From NCBI GenBank assembly GCA_963930645.1, contig OZ005648.1, positions 243,327,436 through 243,391,435 of the forward strand: a stretch of DNA of 64,000 bases. The letters run 5' to 3'. Below the pieces are notes generated by a model. The model did not search any database, was not told the DNA's origin, and was given only the letters and a program-made list of their open reading frames with translations. The DNA comes from Salticus scenicus. Its lineage: Eukaryota > Arthropoda > Arachnida > Araneae > Salticidae. Of the stretch, positions 44,337 to 55,944 are shown piece after piece. Each line of letters begins with the position of its first letter. Positions within the stretch are counted from its first letter, which is position 1. Made by a program: the position numbers and the translations under genes.

Positions 44337-45223
44337 AGCAGAACAGAAATACCTGCCGATAAATCCGGTTGTCTGACAAGTTACTGTCCCCACACCATCA
44401 GAACAGGATCCCGATCCATGGAGTGACAAAGAACTTAGACAAGCCCAGTTGGAAGATCCTGACATAAAGCCAATATTACAGCTGAAGGAGACGACCAGCA
44501 ACAGACCTATCTGGCAGGACATTTCCCGATTTAGCCCCATTACGAAAAGTTATTGGGCACTTTGGGACTCATACCGACCAAGGTAGGAACTTTACCTCTG
44601 CTGTTTTCAAAGGACTGTGTCAACTACTCAGCATAGACAAAACCCGGACAACACCCTTACATCCCCAGTCGGACGGCATGGTCGAGAGGTTCAATCGTAC
44701 CATCCTGAATTACCTCTCTCATCTAGTATCAAGGAACCAGCAAGATTGGGACTTGAAGTTGCCATTGTTCCTGCTGGCTTATCGAAGTGCTGTCCATGAA
44801 ACCACCGGCTATACTCCAGCTCAGATGTTGTTTGGACGCGAACTTCGTCTCCCATGTGATCTCCTGTTTGGTTGTCCACCAGATGCGCCTTCATCGCCCG
44901 AGGAGTACATCCAAGATCTCCAGGCACGATTTGAAGACGTACACAACTTTGCTCGGAAGCGGATTCACATGGCAACAGAGAAAATGAAGACGAGGTACGA
45001 TCTAAAGGCTACACAACATGAGTTCCAGGAAGGAGACAAGGTCTGGTTGTGGAATCCTGTTCGACGCAAAGGACTCTCTCCCAAGTTACAGTGCAACTGG
45101 GACGGACCGTACACAGTCTTAAAAAGGCTGAATGATGTAGTGGTGCGGATCACTAAAACACCTTCATCAAAACCGAAGGTGGTGCACTATAACAGGCTAG
45201 CCAAGTACCACAATTTGCGGTAA
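44337..45223 (+). pseudogene. Integrase with internal deletion of zinc finger and first half of core
   Basis: The N-terminal linker reads ELRQAQLEDPDIKPILQLKE and SYWALWDS (to about 44568). It then jumps directly to HTDQGRNFTSAVFKGL at 44570, which is the second catalytic Asp region. The HHCC zinc finger and first catalytic Asp are missing, a loss of several hundred bases judged from family layout, and the frame changes at the junction. From 44570 to 45223 the frame is open. It contains HPQSDGMVERFNRT (catalytic Glu), RSAVHETTGYTPAQMLFGRE and a C-terminal GPY/F-like WDGPYTVLKRLND, and ends LAKYHNLR. Confidence 0.93.
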
Positions 45224-45448
45224 TATTAAAATTTAAAATGTAAATACTGGTAATATTTGCGCATGTGTAATGTAAATATTTGTATATAAATATTTGTACA
45301 TATTTGTGAATTTTGTAAATATTTCTCACATGATTTATATTTCTATTTTATCGTTATATGCAACTTAGTTTTTGTATTTTAGATTGTGTAAATTTGTTTA
45401 GTTTCGCCTCTTGACCAAGGATTGCACTGCCCGGGAGGTGCAGTCCTT

Positions 45449-45460
45449 GGGAGGGGGCAG
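45449..45460 (+). other. Polypurine tract
   Basis: GGGAGGGGGCAG directly abuts the TGTTAC start of the 3' LTR, the expected place for plus-strand priming. Confidence 0.85.
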
Positions 45461-46087
45461 TGTTACAAATTTGTAAATAATTGTGTTTATTTTTGTATAA
45501 ATTCTTTCGAAGAGGCGTAGTAAGTTGATAAAGTGCTAATTTTGTGCAATTCTAGTCGTTTTAGAGTTGAGATAGCATTATTTTCCCTTAAAAACGCATT
45601 AAAAAGCCCCAATAAGGCAGGTATTGGATTTGGCGCCAAATTTGGCGACTTTTCCCCACCTTGGCGATTTTATTGGCGACCTTGGCGAGAAAATCCTTAT
45701 TAGGGATATACCAAATATGGAAGCTCTAATCCCATTGGCTGATGAGATATGGAGATTTCTGGAACGTTCCACACTTATCTACAGAGGTATATAAGGGCTG
45801 TTTCTTCCGCCAAGTCAATCAGTTCAGTTCTCAGCCAGCTTCGCTAATGCTTGCATTGTTTTGAGCCTCTTTGAAAGAGACTTGCTTCAAGTGTTTTTGC
45901 TATACAGTTTGTACTATGGATTCGCTATTGACACCTGTTGTTTAAGCTGTGTTTACTGGTTGAATTGAAGCTGATACTTGGTTTATAGACCTGTATTTTT
46001 CTGGAACTTTCTGTGAATAAATTACTGAATTTTTGTACGTTTTGCATTTCATTCTGGAAAAACTCACGAACCCCCAAGTACGCAACA
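45461..46087 (+). repeat. 3' LTR
   Basis: 627 bp, TGTTACAAATTTGTAAATAA to AAGTACGCAACA. TATATAA at 45788-45794 and AATAAA at 46016-46021. Followed by ATAT. The minus-strand frames here are fortuitous. Confidence 0.97.
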
Positions 46088-46989
46088 ATATATATAAATA
46101 AAATAAAACAAAATGTTTTAAGTGGGAATAAAACGAACTTAATGCTGGAAATTTCCAAAGAATCTCCTTCCTATCATAGATTTTTACTCCGATTGACTTT
46201 AAACTTTCGGAAAATATTCTAGGCAAATTGTAATTTTAGACTAGAACATTTTTTTTTCTTGTAATTTTGTAACTCCTTAAGATATCGTCTGTAGTTCAGA
46301 CAACTGACTTTCGACATTAGAACTGTTGTACTTCTTTGACATAAAGTCGTTTGCATTCATCCTGGAAATTAATCTTAATAAAAAATAATACTAATTATGA
46401 ATAATTGCCATTGTGGGATTTTGTGTAAGAAAGTATAGAAAATACTTCCTTGAAACCCCCAAAATATTTGTTTAAATTGGAAATATGTAATGAATCGGGT
46501 GTGTTTGAACGTTTTCAAAAATAAAAGCCGTATAATGATAACAAATTTCTCACCTTTTTTTTTTTTTTTTTTTTTTTTATCAAAGACACGCTTTTGTGCT
46601 TCTGAATTTTTTTTATTTTTTAGAAGAGCATAATGACATTAAAGCAGTCCCTGTACTCAGATAAGCAGTACCATTTATGTCATTTTTAATAAGATATTTT
46701 ACGAGGTTTTTTTTTTTTTTCGATGATTTTATATGTAAGTTAAAGCTAGTTAAATTCCGCTGTAAAAGATATTACACACATAGCGGATCGACGGGAAGGA
46801 GCAGAGTGGGCGCGCTAAGGTTCTAGGTTATACAACATTAAGAGTGGAGTGCTGACTTGAATGCACACGTCGATCACTTCAAGCGTCTATGATGATATGT
46901 GGTTATTTTGTCTCGTTTTCAAAAATGATTGTTCGAATTTTCTTAACTTTTCCTGAAATTTTTTATAGAAAGGTAGTGTAGTGCTACAA
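46088..46989. other. Duplicated non-coding DNA (partner of ~15900-16320) and unrecognised sequence
   Basis: 46370-46750 corresponds to about 15950-16320 of copy 1 in the same order; poly-T at 46557-46579 and 46708-46720. 46780-46985 is somewhat GC-richer (GATCGACGGGAAGGAGCAGA region) and not recognised; it may be the 5' part of the following repeat. Confidence 0.55.
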
Positions 46990-47740
46990 AATATTTTTGA
47001 AGTGAAAACTTATTTAGGCGCGTTGAACACTTTTGGGTGAACAAAAATCATGAAACTCGCGTCATCGTCAGCGAAGGTTTTCCATTTGAAGTGAAAACTT
47101 CTTTAGGCGCGTTGAACACTTTTGGGTGAACAAAAATCATGAAACTCGCGTCATTATCAGCGAAAACTTTCCATGAGAATCGAAAGTGAATTCGAGATTT
47201 CAGCTGATTTACACGTTTTGAGGTTTCCTGAATGGGTTTTTTTTTGTATCTCAGCTACTAATTAAAATAATTTCATAAGTAATACATCATTAGAAAGCTT
47301 TGTTGATTTGGAATCGAACAGTAGATTACAGAAATTTCTACCGCCAGATGGCGTTGTAATATTTTAAAATTTCAATATTTCAAATTGTAATTAAATTATT
47401 TTTAATACATCATTCGAAAGATACTTTAAAGTTTTTTAATATTATCGAAAGTGGAATTCATGATTTCACCTGATTTACACGGTTTGGGGTGTCCTGAATC
47501 GGTTTTCTTTTGTATCTTAGCTACTAATTAAAATAATTTCATAAGAAGGCTTAGTTCATTTAATTTGGGTAGCTACAAATATTGTGCCGAATCATATAAT
47601 ACAGATCATAAACACTTCTTTACAAACCAAAAATAATTCGAAAATAATAACCTAATAGCTCGACGATACAATTCACAAGTTACTTAGTTTTCACTTCTAT
47701 CGGCAGTCCCCAAACACTGCTTTGAGTTTTTTTTAATTAA
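46990..47740 (+). repeat. Dispersed ~750-bp repeat, copy B
   Basis: Same family and orientation as 11748-12510. The ~91-bp internal unit occurs twice (about 47005-47090 and 47090-47165), better conserved than in copy A. Relative to copy A it lacks a short stretch near 47545. Confidence 0.8.
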
Positions 47741-48479
47741 ACTATTTCTCATGGTCTAGCTTATATATGTTGCTTGAGGCAGATGGTTGAACGTAAGCTG
47801 CACCATTTACAACAATATGTGTAACGATTGTGGACAACGACAGATTCGGTTGACAAACAAAAAACTTTATTGAAATCTCAAGTTATGAGATTACGTTTTT
47901 ACTAAAACAAAAAACCATTCAAACTGAAAAGGAACCGTGCTAATTTTCGGTCAAACGTGTTATCTGGTAACTAAAATTTTATTTTTATTTTATTTTGTTT
48001 TATTTCTTTCATTATTCTTTAAAATATTTTCTTGAAATAAAATTTGTTAATTTGTCTTAATTTAAATTTTTTTGTATTTGTTTTTTCTTTAATTTTGTTT
48101 TTGTTTTTATTATTATTATTATTATTAAATTGAAATCATTCACTCCTAATACAAAACTATTTATTTACAAAAAAACCTTACAACAATGCCATATAAGTGT
48201 AATTATTATAGTTAACAATTTAATTGTTATTATAATTAAACGCAATCTCTTTTTATTCTAAAATAGCTCTCTTGGTTTTATTTCAGCTGCTGTTTTAATT
48301 TATAGCATAACAGTAAAACAGTAATGGAAATGCATGGAACACAAATTATTTCCAAAATTATTCAGCAATAGTTTTGCAAAAATTTAATATTCGCAATTTT
48401 TATGCCATTCTTTTGAATTGTGCGCAAATTCTTCTAGCTTTATTACATATAATTGAATATAAATCTTATGTTTAATAAA
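47741..48479. other. No gene seen
   Basis: AT-rich with (ATT)n at 48108-48126. 47760-47960 is less AT-rich but has no recognisable coding content. Confidence 0.45.
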
Positions 48480-50038
48480 CAAATCTATTTCGAATTTGAT
48501 TGGGATATGTATATTTCCATGTTTCATAAGGTATTATTGAAAATCACGTTTTTTATTAAACTCATCATTTATTTTATAACCGTTTTTCAAATTATTATTA
48601 TTTTTAATATGTTTAACTTTCATCATTTCTAATTTTGATTTTCTTCCATTTAGTGTTTTATAAATTTACGTAATACACGAAGAATGTATCGGATGGAAAG
48701 GTATAAAAAATCACCAAGTTACTCTTTCAAAACACTTCATATATAGAAGATATACTCAACATATCATATTATTTTTCATTTCTAGCGCTTCGGGCTTTCA
48801 AATTCCTGTGTTCATTTTCTTCTGGAATCCCAAAAGGAAAGTCCTATTTCTACTTTTGCTATGTTTTTACAATACTAAAACTGAAAACTTGAAAATAAAT
48901 TACAAACACAGCAAGATGAAAAAAACAAAGAAACAACATTTTATAAAATGGTATCTTGTTATGGGGGAAGTTTAAAGATCCAGATTTTATTTATTTATTT
49001 ATTTTTATCTACGAGATGGATATGTGTACGATCTTAGGAGTTATTCGGATGCTGAACTCTATAAAAACAGTATTCATCAAAGAGAAATGTAGCATAATTT
49101 CTATAAAAATAAAAAAATAAAACGGAATATATATATATATATAATATACATATATATTACTTTACATTTTTAGAATATTTTTCCAATATTAATGTAAACG
49201 GCGAATATTTTTCCATCAAAATTCCCGTTCTTCTTTTCCTTGACAGATAGCACGATATTATGTAAATATTATAATAGCAATTATTGTTTAAATATAAATT
49301 AGGAAATTCGTCAGACATTATTTAATCTTAATTAGTCTGTCTATGTTTGTGTGAGCGTATATTTGGAATATGATATAGTAATTTGAGTTTTTCGTTGAAA
49401 AAACACACACTATATCTTTGTAGACGGGATTACTGACACTACTATCGCCTCCACAATTGCAAGTTTCCGATTCCTTGAATTTTCACAATTTCATGGCAAA
49501 ATAATCTACCACATCAATAAATTTGTCTATAAGCAAAAAATTTTGAACTAAGTTTTTTTTCTTTTTTCTTTTTTCTTTTTTTTTTAATATTGTTATTATA
49601 CTTTTTCTAAATTGCGATGAGTATTGACTAATAAAACACAATGCACTTGGCTTTGAAAGGATAAAGTATTTGTATAATGCTATATATATATAAGAGGAGC
49701 AAACATTCAAACCCTGTTTTCTCCCCCCCCCCCCCCCGAAAAAAAAAAGAGTTATTTTTCTTTGAACTCAGCATAAAATATCAAAAAAGTATGCTATTAT
49801 TTTCAATCAAAGTTCATTTTATCCTATTATAAACTTACTTAGAAAATTGAGGTTTCAATCAAAAAATGTTTCCTCCAGAGCCTCTTTCCAATCAAACTGT
49901 GATTTCTCCAGCCATCGAGTGAGAGCTGCTCTTACTTGTCACATGACACACACGTACCAGTTTTTATGTTTGTTTATTTTGTTCGTGCTATGTTGGTCTG
50001 TTGATTTTAGAGCAGTCTGCTTTTACCTCGAATTTTTA

Positions 50039-50069
<31 letters not shown>

Positions 50070-50245
50070 TTTTGGGGGGGGGGAGGGGGGGAGTGGAAGT
50101 AGAAATAGAGAGTGTACTAATGAATAAAAGTCTTGAAAAATTATAAATTTGAAGATTGAATTAAATAGACTGGTGGAAAACTTCTTAAAAAGGGAATTAA
50201 TGTTGCTATTACAAAGAGCTATTTAAAAAATAACATTAATAACAG

Positions 50246-50312
<67 letters not shown>

Positions 50313-51860
50313 ATATGTAATGCATAATTTCAGTGGCAAATCCCCTCCAAAATTTTGTCCTCGTCGCAAATGTCCATGTTTTGCAATTCTCCTACTCTGT
50401 AGTCCCTCAGAAGATATTTAACGGTTAAAGTAAACCTTCCTCCTCCTAAAAAACAAATTTATAGCCATAAAATCACCGAAAAAGGATAAAAATAGGGGGG
50501 GGGGTTCCTAAATACGATGGGGGATAGGGCAAAATGGGCGTCCTATTCGGATTCAGGAGGTCATTTTACATAAGAATATGCTGAAATGGTGTCAGAGACA
50601 ATTTTCATGAACGAGCAGTGTTATAATAAATTATGTACTGTTAAAAACATTAGTTTAACACTTAACTAAAAGAAGAGTGCTAAGTCTTTTTATCTGCAAC
50701 TAATATTCTGATGCTACATTTCAGCATTTCAGTAGAAATGGCTCTACCAGAATGGTAAAACATTGCACTAGAATAATGGTTGCAGCTAATTGGAACCATT
50801 TTTCTTTTGAGATGTGGGATTTTATTTTTAATAGTGTATAATATTCCTATTTTCTAAAACTGACCAAAATCACTTCATTTACATATACTCCTAAATTAAT
50901 TATATTGATTTAACCCAAAATAAGCTGAATAAAACTTTACTTCAAATAATACAAAATAAAGTTATTTTAACTGAACTGCATAACGTAAGAAAATAAAATA
51001 ATTATTAATAATTAATTCCTCGACGAAGTGTACACTCGTATGTCGATCGGTTAGGTTAACACATATAGTTGAAGTTTTAAAGCAAACAAATGATTTATTT
51101 GTAAACTTAATAATAATAAAATTCACAATACATTTAACCAAACTACATTTTTGCCTTTTTTGTAAATAATTATAAGTCTAATTTATTATGTAATTAATGT
51201 AACATGCAATTTTTGTAACCTAATGAATCATTAAGTATTCGTTCAGTTTTTTACTTTGAATATACTTTGATCATTTTAAAAATTTCTCTCTAAAAACACC
51301 GAAATTTTATGAGAGGGAAAAAAAAACTTAATTTACTTAAAATGTTATTAAATTACTCTGAATTATTCAAAATGATAATTCAGCAAAAATATTTTTTGGA
51401 AAGTAATGATTATTTAATGATTCCTACTTTTTTTCTTAATAAGAAGTAAATGATCTAAAAGAAAATCGATTTCTCATTTATCTATACTGATTGGAGAAAG
51501 TGTCTGCACCTTGCGAGAATCTATGAACTACTTTTTTTTTTTTTTTTTCCAAAATAAAGTTACTTTCGTTACCATTAAAAGCATAATTTAATTCATAAGC
51601 TGTATTTAATGTATTTCTCTTTGTTAATATTTATAAATAAATATGTTAAAAATTAATGAAAAGGAAAAATATTAAACGAACTTGTAATGCCGTTAAATAG
51701 TAAGTATCAACTTTTGCTTAATTTTTATTTTCTTATTTTTCCCTTTATAAGATGTTGGCGATAAATTCTCAGTAAAAGTTGTGTTGCAGGTGTTCAACAA
51801 ATATAATAAAAATACCTTGTCAAATATTAATACTTCAAATTAATTATAATATTTCACTGT
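48480..51860. repeat. Segmental duplication, copy 2 parts b and c (partners 16560-17480 and 19900-20960)
   Basis: Two collinear blocks, 48480-49370 and 50850-51800. The stretch between (49450-50840) is not clearly shared. It holds a C homopolymer (49723-49737), a G-rich run (50073-50092), (TA)n at 50250-50311 and a segment inverted relative to 21880-21940. Short frames at 49483-49710 and 49847-50146 have no recognisable domains. Confidence 0.78.
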
Positions 51861-52505
51861 TTTAAAAGTAAATAAAAGCAAAATATTTTTCTTCTTAACA
51901 GTATGTTTAATAGACATTATTCTAAAAAAATTAAATGTTTGCCAAACAAATATTTTAAGTAAAAATTTTAAAGCTTTTAATTTTAACTTGAAACTACTAT
52001 TTGTAGCGAAAACAGAATTTTCATATGTAACTTTATAAAAGCATTTTTTGAAAAGTATAATTCTTCATAGTAAAATTCTTCCTAGCAATTTTTTAACAGA
52101 AGAAAATTTTACACTAGTTTTTAATTAAAAATAGAAATTTTTGATTTATTATACATGAATAGCTATGTTATATTATTATTTGAGATTTGTAAAATTAATT
52201 TTAATGTATTAATATTTAAAAGTCTTATGAGCTCGAGTACATATTTGTACATCGATGTAGGATTCACAATAGGAAAAAAAAATGAAGACAGAAATAAATA
52301 AATAAATAAATAAATAAATAAAAATAAAACAAACTTGTCGGAATACACTACAACATGTAGGGGAAAATATTCGCCAGCTCTTTACGTGGAAAATTTCAAG
52401 CATGTATTTACTGAATTGGTGACTGAAATTTTAAAGTGCACTGTAAAAAGAAATCATGCAATTTAATAGCATAAAGTGCTGTACATTTCTTGAAAATCAT
52501 ATATA
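51861..52505. other. No gene seen
   Basis: AT-rich; an AAAT-type tract at 52291-52325 generates two overlapping minus-strand frames that are artefacts. Confidence 0.45.
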
Positions 52506-53055
52506 ACAGGTGCGGCAGTGAAACGGGCAATTTTGAGACCCTGAAAATAGTAAGTTACTTTAGGAATCAGTAAACGAGAGTGGTGCCATGCGGACAACAA
52601 ACCTTTGCCATTGACCCTGATATCTGTGTTCAGTTGAGATAGCGTCGTGGACCGTTGAACACCGTGCTTTTGCTGTGAAGGCGTTTTACAAAAGCAATGA
52701 CAGCTACGTGTCCGCTCAGCGTGTATTTCGTGCTCATTACAATCTCCCACGTCATGCCCCAGTTCCGTCGGCGCATGCTATCAAATTGTGGGTTCAGAAC
52801 TTTGAAGTAACGGGTAATGTGATGAGAAAGAGGGATGTATGGGAAGGTAAACAGGGGGGGGGGGGCACCTACGTGATGTCATTTTCAAGTGATTGACATT
52901 TTGTGTCGTGACATGTCTGTGCAAGATGTGCAGAAACATTCCTCTCCAATTGCAAGCATTTTGTAAATTCATGTTGTAATTATTTTATATCGCTGTGAAT
53001 AAATTTGTTTCGCTGGTGGAGGTTTCAAAATCGCCCGTTTCACTGCCGCACTTGT
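52506..53055 (+). mobile_element. Internally deleted mariner-type element with 36-bp terminal repeats
   Basis: The left end is ACAGGTGCGGCAGTGAAACG and the right end is CGTTTCACTGCCGCACTTGT. The ends pair over ~35 bp with about three mismatches, ending near GGGCrATTTTGArACC. TA flanks both ends (52504-52505 and 53056-53057). At 550 bp, only the N-terminal coding part remains, so it is non-autonomous. Confidence 0.88.
52635..52896 (+). pseudogene. Transposase N-terminal HTH fragment (DUF4817-like)
   Basis: Reads VEHRAFAVKAFYKSNDSY, SAQRVFRAHYNLPRHAP and SAHAIKLWVQNFEVTGNVM. This is the '..R.F.V..yy.n.S...aqR.Fr..f......P....I..Wv..F..tGsv' helix-turn-helix pattern of DUF4817-type transposase heads. 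The frame runs into a poly-G tract and stops at 52896, with no catalytic DDE domain following. The Met codon at 52675 is internal; coding text begins upstream of it. Confidence 0.75.
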
Positions 53056-54096
53056 TATTAAATAAATTATCCATGTTTGAACAGCCAGAAGTCAAGCCAG
53101 GCCATTCGCTTGGGTAGCGAGAAAGTTACCAATAGACACAAATGCACGTATTAAATTGTTAGTTAGTAATTCGTTTTATAAAAAAATAACATTTATTAAG
53201 AATGCTTGTAAATTACTAAGTAACAATATAACTATAAAATCATCCCTTAGAGACTGTGCTTTAAGCGTTTGCTCCTTGCTCCTAAATTAACAATATTATT
53301 GCTCTTTAGTGTATTTAACGCTGTTTACTTGACTTCTTTTGTGGTATGAAATAATATTTTATTCCACTGTCTCTTCAGCATTTGTCAATTTTTGCCTTTT
53401 GTTGTACGAATAATAGTTTTATTCGAAATTTCCGAAAATGAATCCTAAATAAATCACATTCATAGACAAGAACCTATCTTTTTATTTACGAACTACTTTT
53501 TACAAGCAAGAAATTCGGAAACTTTTGTAACAATACCATTAAATACACTATCATTAAGCTTTGTCGAAATATTTCTGACAATAGTCATATAATGAAACAA
53601 ATTTTGCGTTTTATTCATTATGGATATAATTTTCCAGGATATCTCCCAAACGGAAAGTCTTATAAAGTCCAAAAATTGAGGTGCAGAACTAGATGTTTAA
53701 ACATAACTACATACAAATATACACAGTTCGATGTCCAGACTTTCTTTTTTTTTCTTTTTTTTAACTATGACAGATATACAAAAATGCATACACTTACATG
53801 TATTCGTTACAAAACATCTTCTAAAATCGTCGATATCTCTAAACTGGCAGATTATATGGACCTAAGTAAGAGGTTATAACAGACCCAAATAAAATTTTTA
53901 AACATTCCACTACCATTTATGTTTATGCTCTGTGAGACACAAATTTCGATTTGTAAATCGATTTCACAAAAGTTCCCTATACGAAGTATAATCAAATAAA
54001 AATTAAATTTGGTGCGTTTAAATTGTACAAATCATAAAATTTGTTGCCCGAAGAAAGATAAGGAATAAAATTTTAGGGACGTATTCTTTAATTGTA
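53056..54096. other. No gene seen
   Basis: AT-rich; the 53592-53879 plus-strand frame of 95 codons has no recognisable domain and no duplicate in the window, so it is not called. Confidence 0.4.
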
Positions 54097-54309
54097 TAGT
54101 CGGTAACAAAAGCCTTCGAACACTAGCAAAAATTCCTATGTAAAAAAAGTACACTTAATACAGTTTCGTTAAATAAATCCTTGTCGAATCCTGTTTTTAG
54201 ACTGACTAAGAACAGGATTCGGTAAGGATTTATTTAACAAAACTGTATTAAGTGTACTTTTTTAATATAGGAATTTTTGCTAGTGTTCGGAGACTTTTGT
54301 TACCGACTG
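54097..54309. mobile_element. pal-MITE copy 8
   Basis: 213 bp between TA dinucleotides; TAGTCGGTAACAAAAGCCTT (first base changed from C) to AGACTTTTGTTACCGACTG. It has GGTAAC-type tips but TTAATACAG / CTGTATTAAG internal arms, matched on both sides: an intermediate between the two subfamilies. Confidence 0.9.
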
Positions 54310-54392
54310 TATGAAACGCTGAAAATTATTATTATTATTATTTTTAGATTGCAATAGTTGTTGACATTTCGATATGTAGCCCTTTATAAATA

Positions 54393-54445
<53 letters not shown>

Positions 54446-55072
54446 CATGTATATCGTTTATTGCGTCAGTTTAATTTACAAATTTCAAAGTAATCTTTAT
54501 TTTATTCTACATTTTTAATGGTTTTTATTTTAATCCTCAATTTAAATGGTCTTGGATTGTCATATTTAGGTAATGGTTTTATTATGATCTTCGTTTTTTC
54601 TGGAATCACTATGTGAGTTTCTTTACATGTGTATTGTTTGAGTTAGGTCCATTTCAAATATATTTTATTAAGTAATTTTGTAATTTTGTATTTTTATTTT
54701 AATCTACAATTTTACATGGTTTTGGATTATCATTTTAGGTAATAGTTTTATTTTGATTTTTATTTATATGGTTTTTCTATGGGTGTTTCGGGCCTGTGAA
54801 CAAAGAAATTCTTAACTTTTGCTTTCTTTGTGACAGAAAAACATCCATGTTTTAGCATATTTGCATTCTACCAGGCCCTTGAAAACTTTAGAATGCAAAT
54901 TATGCTTCTTTCTCATTCCAATTTCCAATATTCATTTCGATTTTTCTTTAATTCTTTTTAGATTTGATATGGGTAGTCTTCGCTTATGATCCGAATAATT
55001 GTTTTAATACTGAAGTTAATTCATCTTTAAATTTCAAAAAACTTTTGCACTGATATTATTATATTTATGTAT

Positions 55073-55107
<35 letters not shown>

Positions 55108-55695
55108 CATATATACATGCATACATATATACATGTATATATATATATATATACATGCACACACAGGGTCGACTCTGTCTATACTTTTTTTTTTCATAGA
55201 TATATGTATGATGTTCGATAACCTTTTTTTGGTTCCTGATTTTTTTTTCCACATCTTATATAACTTCTAATTCGCTGTTGTAACCTTTGAGTTGGTGGGC
55301 AGTGATACTGATTTTGTTTGATAGCATACATCACTGCCTCAGAAAAAAATTCATTTTTTTTACCCTCTGCTGTTGTAATTGCCATTGATAAAGATATATT
55401 AGTTTTTTGGAAAACTTTAAGGCTAGTTTTTTACATTTATCAACTTTTCCAATATCATTTGCATGTTATAACGACACTTCCATACATAATTGTTTATTGA
55501 TTATTTCAAGTCTTCCTTCCTGGTGTTTTGTCATTATTATAATTTTATTATTATTATTACTATTATTACATATTAATTAAAAAAAATGCAAGAAGACAAT
55601 ATTTTAAATGTCAAGTATCCACTAGAACCAGAAAGAGAAGTCGATCAACAATAAAATAAGTAAAACAATTTACATACATACACAATCATACATAC

Positions 55696-55742
<47 letters not shown>

Positions 55743-55890
55743 TGCAATTTAATGTATCTTAAACTAAAAATAATATAACAATTTAAGAAAATAATAATAA
55801 TTTTGGTTGGGTGGGCAGATGTTTGATCATGGAGAATGGGTGGTGTGTTTGACTGGTTGGATGGGTGGATGGGTGGGAGGCTAAAATTAT

Positions 55891-55944
<54 letters not shown>

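Larger units (their letters stand above)
40126..46087 (+). mobile_element. Ty3/gypsy LTR retrotransposon, full-ended but defective
   Basis: LTRs of 615 and 627 bp (TGTTACAAA...GTACGCAACA) bracket gag, protease, RT, RNase H and a deleted integrase in Ty3/gypsy order. ATAT precedes the left LTR and follows the right one as a 4-bp target duplication, although it lies in a TA-rich context. A tRNA-Leu-type primer site and a polypurine tract are in place. By eye the LTRs differ at about two dozen positions plus one ~12-bp indel (about 4%), so the copy is not recent. No env-like frame is present: 45224-45460 is non-coding. A solo LTR of the same family is at 58901-59533. Confidence 0.97.

Noticed and set aside
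53592..53879. 95-codon plus-strand frame
   Set aside because: No recognisable domain, ends in low-complexity F-rich text from T tracts, and no supporting duplicate.
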